Source of the DNA: CAYLYP01 sp964387795
GTDB taxonomy: Bacteria > Bacteroidota > Bacteroidia > Bacteroidales > UBA7960
Direction of reading: 5' to 3'
Length of the DNA: 64,000 nt
NCBI GenBank assembly: GCA_964387795.1
Contig: CAYLYP010000003.1
Location: 38,168 to 102,167 of the forward strand
Part shown: piece by piece, positions 63,871 through 64,000 of the stretch
How positions within the stretch are numbered: the first letter of the stretch is position 1
Layout: the number at the start of each line of letters is the position of its first letter
Made by a program: the position numbers and the translations under genes
The notes under the pieces: generated by a model
What the model saw: the letters and a program-made list of their open reading frames with translations, nothing else
Databases searched by the model: none
Told to the model about the DNA's origin: nothing

Positions 63871-64000
63871 ATGGGACGAGAAGCTATGTTTAACACAATT
63901 GAAGTAGACAGAAATAACCTGACAATAATGGGGGTGAAATTTTCTGACCTAAAGACTTTAGAAAGCACTGCAAATGCTTTAGGAAGTAATATGTTTGAAG
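63871..64000 (+). CDS. Partial gene running off the window, unknown
   Basis: Open from ATG 63871 to the window end (43 codons): MGREAMFNTIEVDRNNLTIM, GVKFSDLKTLESTANALGSN. No family recognised. Follows promoter repeat copy d and is probably another small module of the array. Confidence 0.55.
   Translation, partial: MGREAMFNTIEVDRNNLTIMGVKFSDLKTLESTANALGSNMFE

Overview
The window reads as a chromosomal segment of a Bacteroidota bacterium. It is AT-rich. Secreted proteins carry the C-terminal type IX secretion (T9SS) sorting domain (YPNP...KGVY). Several promoters show the Bacteroidetes -7 box TAnnTTTG, with almost no Shine-Dalgarno motifs. The phoH-purC pair at the left edge is an order I associate with this phylum. 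I cannot name the genus.

Layout: (1) 0-2.9 kb: housekeeping phoH (5' end outside the window), purC, and a voltage-gated-type K+ channel. (2) 3-15.1 kb: two giant T9SS-exported proteins on the minus strand, a trypsin-like protease with PKD, adhesin and dockerin-like modules, followed by a 2348-aa cohesin-like/MBG-repeat adhesin. (3) 16-22.3 kb: a tight four-gene minus-strand operon. Its first and last products share N-terminal SPFL/SPFI motifs. It encodes a large protein with a lysine-rich/hydrophobic segment, an HExxH zincin, an unknown protein and a peptidoglycan amidase; this looks like an undescribed export or effector set. (4) 23-34 kb: accessory region with an AraC regulator, a class C serine hydrolase, two YhcG/DUF1016 nucleases each preceded by the broken tail of a restriction-modification gene, and a DUF488 pair. 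It is interleaved with several repeat families. (5) 34-54 kb: mostly core-like minus-strand genes: beta-barrel protein, aspartyl protease-PDZ, DUF1801/DUF2200/YciI trio, duplicated lipoproteins, a MuiA-like protein, a baeRF protein, a complete CusCBA-type metal efflux operon with His-rich helpers, a HAD phosphatase and a BatA-like protein. (6) 54-64 kb: plus-strand accessory array with a PIN-domain pair, an AlgI/AlgX-type acylation pair, then short modules (PD-(D/E)xK-like protein, DUF4160/DUF2442-HTH, RelE/ParE toxin-antitoxin).

The accessory regions are held together by repeats. A promoter-like repeat with core TATTTTTG lies upstream of eight accessory genes or modules and always points into the gene. 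A 65-nt element able to fold into a three-stem structure lies at the 3' side of four of these modules in constant orientation. A 69-nt hairpin repeat and a spacer repeat also recur. The arrangement (promoter repeat, gene or genes, 65-nt element, promoter repeat, gene...) resembles a cassette array, but no integrase is present. A separate 225-bp MITE with terminal inverted repeats occurs three times, two copies with perfect 6-bp target duplications. A leader repeat, sometimes interrupted by REP palindromes, precedes seven minus-strand genes.
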